DNA of 64,000 bases from Chlorokybus atmophyticus (taxonomy: Eukaryota > Streptophyta > Chlorokybophyceae > Chlorokybales > Chlorokybaceae), in the NCBI GenBank assembly GCA_009103225.1, contig RHPI01002048.1:1042788-1106787 (forward strand), read 5' to 3'. A program made the translations under genes and the position numbers. Numbering within the stretch: the stretch's first letter is position 1; every line of letters starts with the position of its first letter. This document shows positions 59,401 to 64,000 of this stretch, piece by piece. A model generated the notes under the pieces. It was not told the origin of the DNA. It saw only the letters and a list, made by a program, of their open reading frames with translations, and did not search any database.

Positions 59401-60674
59401 AGCTTGATGGCAAGGAGTGAAGTGGGAGGAGGTTAAGCCGGAACGGGGCGCGAGCCTCTGCTGCTACGGCAATTGCTTCCTTCACTTGCTCGTTCGTAGG
59501 TGAGGTTGGAGGTCAGGCTCCGGTTGCTGAGGTCCCCCTCGTCTATTGGCAAGAACGGGGTGGGCCTGCACATACAGCTGATGCGAAGGTGAAAGTATAT
59601 GCAGGGTAGAGTGTTTGTGCTTTACGGTTATCTCAATTCTGCTACTACTCACCGCACTAGTACTTGTGCGCACTATGTGATGTTAGTGATAATGATGCAC
59701 GAGGATGTATCCAACTGCAAGCTGCACTTCCGATGTGCAGGATGCAACCACACTCACTTTAGCAATGAGGGTGACACTGTGAGTCAACAAGCCATTACTA
59801 TAGGCAGTGCTGTTCACACAGTTGTTTGCATGAGTGGAAAATGTGTTACACTGTTAAGTGAGGTAAATGAGCAAGCAACATGTGGATGCTATGCCCTGAC
59901 TGATGCCAACAAGCACACCGCGACCAAGCGCACCAAGCTCACAGCAACGACAAGCACGGTGCACACGAGCATGCATAGACTCTCACACGGTGAGGGGATT
60001 CTTAATGACTAGGATGGTGTGTTCGTAGTTCAAGTCGCTTCACAAGCTCATAGATTTCTCACTCACGGTGTCGCCAGCTAATGCGGTGAACACCGCGACT
60101 ACTTTTACAGATCAAATCATGACTGTTCAGAACACAAGTTAACCGTTATATCGGGTCTATACCCACAAAAACTCCTCAACGATACAGAACATAACGTGTA
60201 ACAAAATGCACAACTGAAACACCTACGCGCGTTGCCTATGTAGGCAACGGGCATCAGGTGGTCCAAGTTCACGATCTAGCTACTGGTCAGTGACGCGCAA
60301 GTTGGTATGCTGATAGCTCGGGCGAGGGTCTTGATGTAAGCATGCCCGATGCAGGCTGGCACACGAGGACAATGGGCATGACAGCCCTCACTTGGAGGGG
60401 GAGGAGGGCCCCTTTAACAGTTAAGCCAAGCACCCCAATCTCATAGCGAGACAGCACCAGATTGAATGGCAGACCCATTCTAGCTTAGCCTTGATTACTC
60501 CTCTACTAATGCCTTCCCACTTGGCCACACGCTTACTCAACGGCCTCCGGCTTCATTGATTGGCATGTGCTGACGCAATCTTATCTCTTAGCTACATAAA
60601 TGTACATATACATGTTCTCTCAATAATTAAATGGCTTCTTTCATGCAAAGCTGTCAGTGTACACACACATATGT

Positions 60675-60676
<2 letters not shown>
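59401..60676. other. No gene seen
   Basis: The plus-strand frame at 59599-60012 (137 codons, Cys/His/Thr-rich) resembles no protein I know and has no supporting context. The rest is noncoding. Confidence 0.5.

Positions 60677-60725
<49 letters not shown>
60677..60725. repeat. (AC)n microsatellite
   Basis: 49 bases of uninterrupted AC repeat are followed directly by a TATATA/CATATG tract to about 60760. Confidence 0.97.
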
Positions 60726-60728
<3 letters not shown>

Positions 60729-60745
60729 ATATATATATACATATG

Positions 60746-61012
60746 TATACATATATATATTGTATGCATGAATTGTAATGCATGCATATCATAAGTGTAG
60801 AGTTATGTATATATAACAAACTATACACATACTATGTGCGCTTTATATGAACATGTTCCGCACACAATATGACAGACATATTTATATATATACATATATA
60901 GATTACATGCATGTATTGTGATGCATGCATGTAATAAGTGTAGAGTTATGTATATATAACAAACATACTATGTGCGCTTCATATGAACATGTTCCGCACA
61001 CAATATGACAGA
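60746..61012. repeat. Two-copy tandem repeat of about 130 bp
   Basis: 60746-60876 and 60885-61012 share ATAAGTGTAGAGTTATG, ACTATGTGCGCTT and CATGTTCCGCACACAATATG in the same order. Differences are small indels and ATGCATGC variants. Noncoding. Confidence 0.88.
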
Positions 61013-62482
61013 TGGCTTTGAGAGTACACGAACACTCTATACCACCGCACACATAGATTAGAAATGATGCACGGTGCACAACCCGTTACTCGTAGTCATC
61101 AAAGCAGCTACCCGTTGAGCGACCCGTGACCGACTGTTGGAATGATGTTCGACCAGCCTTTCTAGGCACGACGTTCGCGACGCAACGAACGCTTGTCAAC
61201 AAACGTGCGCTCCAGTCAGACTGGACCCCAGTCAACCGGCCGCCGGCTCTTTAGGGGGCCACGGCTAGCCGGTGCAGGCGACCGCGAAGAAACCCTGCCA
61301 ATCCACCGACGCGGCCGCGAGGGCCGCGGCGTTGCTGCCCGAGTTTCCGGCCGCTTGGCGCCCGCCGGTCACTTCGCATCCGCGCGCGTCTCTGCCCGGG
61401 TTTCTGGGTTTCCCGACCGGTTTCGGCCGGGGCATTAGACCATATACAACCATAACACGAACAGACGGCGATCTTTGGCCTTTTTCGACTGATTAGCCAC
61501 GCAAGGCCGGAAGAATTGAGCTGTTTAACGCATTACAGCCGCTCGGCATATAGCCGGTCGGTGATCAACCGGCCCACTGAGGTGGTTAGGGTCGTTAAGG
61601 CGCTGATAAAGATATTTCGGCTGTTAACACTGATTGTCTTCCAATTAACTGTGATGCACAATCCATTGGTGCTATGTATATGTGCGGAAGCAGTCAAAAT
61701 GATAGTTAAGGAGCAATTGTAGTATGGACCCTTCCAACCTCGTACTGGAAAAACGCGCCCGCAGTAACAATTACTGGCGACAAGTCGAGGTGAATAATAG
61801 GGCCAGCGGCTGATGGTTACCCGGCCATTGCCTTTGGGATATTTCCGTAGTGATGATTGGCAATCATGGGCATTTTGCCGCATGTATGGCGACGATGGCT
61901 TGCACCGTTTACATCCAAGTTGTCAAACGCGGTTTTCCACCAGATGGCGGCCCAACAACACGTTTTTCGTTTAGTTGGAATCTTAATGTTGAGGTAATTT
62001 AGGTTAGCGTTATTCTGTTGTTGCTAACTGTTTCAATGATCACCCAAGCAAATAATATAACGTTCTGTGAACAACATTTGTCAAATTCATCATTGCGTAC
62101 GCGATTTAGCAGAGTTGATTGGTGTATAGGTGACTGCGTCAGCAAAACAATCCGTCCACCAATTCACAAACCCTGATATGGCCATGCTACTGGTTGCTTG
62201 ACACAATACGTCAAAGTAGTTTCCCTAGGTCACCCATCACAATCGCGAGAATTCGCCGAACGTTGGCGAATCTTGGAGAATGTTCAGTTACATTGTATGG
62301 TGTATCGGGTTAAGCGCCGACGCGTAAATACTAGAGTAGAGTTTGGCGTGGCACAGCCTGTTGTTACCAGTGTGCAGTTGTGAGCAGCGCTGCGTGCGCA
62401 TTGACAGGGCGCATGGTACCTGCAGCAGAGTTGACGTCAGGTGCTAGCAACTCTAACTGTGATAGCGTCATTGAGGCCCGCG
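61013..62482. other. No gene seen; contains the first copy of repeat block A
   Basis: 61250-61440 is GC-rich with an 81-codon frame of no known family. Block A (61503-61608, beginning GGCCGGAAGAATTGA) recurs at 63041-63180. The rest is unremarkable. Confidence 0.5.
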
Positions 62483-62506
62483 CCCCCCCCCCCCCCCCCC
62501 CCCCCN
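62483..62506. other. Poly-C run ending in N
   Basis: 23 cytosines followed by one N, like the run at 3354-3367. A probable sequencing or gap-filling artefact. Confidence 0.8.
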
Positions 62507-62583
62507 CATCCACTAGTTTCAAGGATTCGTTGGCGCTGGGTATATATTAAAAGTTTCGCTTTCAGTCTTCACTATTTTTCAAA

Positions 62584-62616
62584 CGGCTACGAAGTGTTAA
62601 GGATACTTCGTAGCCG
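62584..62616. repeat. Perfect 12-bp hairpin in block B
   Basis: CGGCTACGAAGT and its exact complement flank a 9-base loop. The second copy of block B keeps only the right arm. Confidence 0.85.
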
Positions 62617-62824
62617 TACAGTATCCGTCACTTTCTTGTCAATCTATGTGGTGGAGATTCCGTCAAAATCCCAATCAAAGTATACCATTGCATATACGGG
62701 GGGTAGGGTTTCACCTGCTATCAATGGGTTAAATTGTGGCCTCTATCGAACATGGGGATTCTTCGTTCACAGTGTATGAAAATGACGGATAGTCCGTGGC
62801 ACTACAGAAATGGACATCTACATA

Positions 62825-62996
62825 CAGTCTAACCTCAATAAGAGCATACCATCGGGAACACCTCTTTCTATGCACTTATCGCGGATATGCACTTACGCTG
62901 CCTTATACTACCAGTAGAGTGCATTGGTGTTGGGCAAAACCATGCACTTATCGCGGATATGCACTTATCGAATATGCACTTATCGAGGTTAGACTG
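62825..62996. mobile_element. Pogo/Tigger-like MITE with TA target duplication
   Basis: A 172-bp insertion starts CAGTCTAACCTCAATAAG and ends with the inverted copy (one mismatch in 18). It is flanked by TA on both sides (62823-62824 and 62997-62998). The related sequence at 63490-63500 shows the site without the insertion, proving it is mobile DNA. Inside are three copies of a GCACTTATCG unit. The CAGT..AACCTC..ATAA terminus resembles pogo-like and Lemi1/Emigrant MITEs, but the family call is by terminus only. It has no coding capacity. Confidence 0.88.
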
Positions 62997-63545
62997 TAAC
63001 GCCCCGAGTTGTGCGTGCTGGACGGCTTGTGCTGTGGTGGAAGGCCGGAAGAATTGATGATGTTTAACGCATTACAGCCGCTCGGCATATAGGCCTAGCC
63101 GGTCGGTGATTAACCGGCCCATTTTTATGCGTTGCTGCGCGGGTAAGGTGTTGAGGGGGTTAGGGGCGTTAAGGCGCTATTTAAAACAAGGATTCGCTCG
63201 TTGGCGCTGGGTATATGTTAAAAGTATCTCTTTCAGTCTTCACATCATTACTTTTGAAACAAATACTTCGTAGCCGTACAGTATCCGTCACTTTCTTTTC
63301 AGTCTATTTGGTGGAGGAATCGTCAAAACCCTAATCAACCTATAATGTCCATTGCAAACACGTTAGGGTTTCACCTGTTATCAATGGGTTATATTATGGC
63401 TTCCGTCAACCATGGGGATTGTATTTTTCGTTCCCTCTCAATTTGTATGTATTTAAATGACAGATAGTCCGTGGCATTACACACATGAACATCCATATAA
63501 TGCCCCGAGTTGTGCGTGCTAGACGGCTTGTGCTTTGCTGAAGCT

Positions 63546-64000
63546 GAATTGGTTGACTGAAATAATAAGTATACAATACGCATTGTTTGCTTTGGGCCTT
63601 ATTGCACTTGCTTGCGCTAGCTTGTGGCTATATGCGTTTAATTCTCTACATGTGATGCATCAGAACTATTAGAATTTTAATATATAAGACGCGGCATGTA
63701 CGCTACAAGCTAGGTCTTAAGACCAACTGCGCAAACCGGATCAAGCTAAATGCAAATTAAATCAGACCAATGAATGGTTGTCTTTATTCAGTGCAGCTAG
63801 TGACCCATGGCATGATGCATGTAAAGCGTTAAAGCGATAACCGAAGCTGAAGCCGAGTCGTAGAGTAAAACGGCGGGCCTCAGAATGCAAGCAGTCACAA
63901 TACGTGTGCCAGTTGGCAATGATATAGAAGACAATAACCACCTATCAAACAACAACCCAAGCTCAACTAGCTAGGCTGGGGGGGGGGGGGGGGGGGGGGT
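63546..64000. other. No gene seen; ends in poly-G
   Basis: AT-rich noncoding sequence. The last 23 bases are a poly-G run (63978-63999) plus T, like the poly-C runs elsewhere, and are probably an artefact at a contig end. Confidence 0.7.

Larger units (their letters stand above)
62520..63545. repeat. Duplicated noncoding blocks B-C-A-B-C
   Basis: Block B (62520-62822 and 63187-63497) and block C (62997-63042 and 63497-63545) are each present twice in the same order, with block A (63041-63180) between them. Shared text includes GTTGGCGCTGGGTATAT, CGTAGCCGTACAGTATCCG and CCGAGTTGTGCGTGCT. The copies are diverged and carry no coding frame. They may be parts of an unrecognised repeat family or a solo-LTR cluster. 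Confidence 0.8.

Noticed and set aside
59599-60012. 137-codon plus-strand frame with Cys and His
   Set aside because: Cysteine spacing fits no zinc-binding family I know and composition is unremarkable.
1-64000. CRISPR arrays, bacterial operons or phage genes
   Set aside because: All genes are spliced eukaryotic genes; no spaced identical repeats of CRISPR type were seen.

Overview
The window is nuclear DNA from a eukaryote, most likely a streptophyte (a charophyte green alga or early land plant) that makes flagellated cells. Three things suggest this. An axonemal inner-arm dynein heavy chain is encoded. A Kazal-type inhibitor carries the C-terminal hydrophobic tail seen in the plant family. 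The retroelements are plant-like Ty3/gypsy and TRIM elements. The species call is inference. All host genes are split by GT-AG introns, with two probable GC-AG introns, and many introns are filled with alternating (TG/CA/CG) tracts.

Layout. 1-6527: a decayed minus-strand Ty3/gypsy element with both LTRs at least partly present; a small TRIM retroelement with its own 5-bp target duplication is nested in the left LTR. 6528-10108: no gene. 10109-11780: Kazal inhibitor (+). 13628-14884: Nudix-family protein (+). 15218-36859: dynein heavy chain (-), about 44 exons. 37324-38593: cysteine-type glutathione transferase (+). 39903-43662: DEAD-box helicase DDX54/Dbp10 (-). 44293-45636: ZCCHC9-like zinc-knuckle protein (+). 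49320-54872: a many-exon gene for a Crypton-type tyrosine recombinase (Ndc10-like catalytic region plus GCR1_C-like tail) behind a Pro/Thr-rich leader (+). 55275-59400: a second gypsy remnant (-) with a young TRIM inserted in its gag. 60660-64000: simple repeats, duplicated noncoding blocks and a pogo-like MITE.

From the Nudix gene to ZCCHC9 the genes alternate in strand, giving two short divergent intergenic regions (dynein/GST and DDX54/ZCCHC9). The DDX54/ZCCHC9 pair joins two nucleolar RNA-processing families. The Kazal, dynein and GST genes have no evident functional link.

The Crypton-type gene is the most unusual content. Its domain order is clear, but it carries a one-base frameshift, an in-frame TAG near the end and changes at two catalytic positions, so it is either a decaying or co-opted recombinase or a real gene with sequence errors. 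Several single-N positions sit at duplicated sequence and mark probable assembly artefacts (3367, 37623, 50906, 62506).
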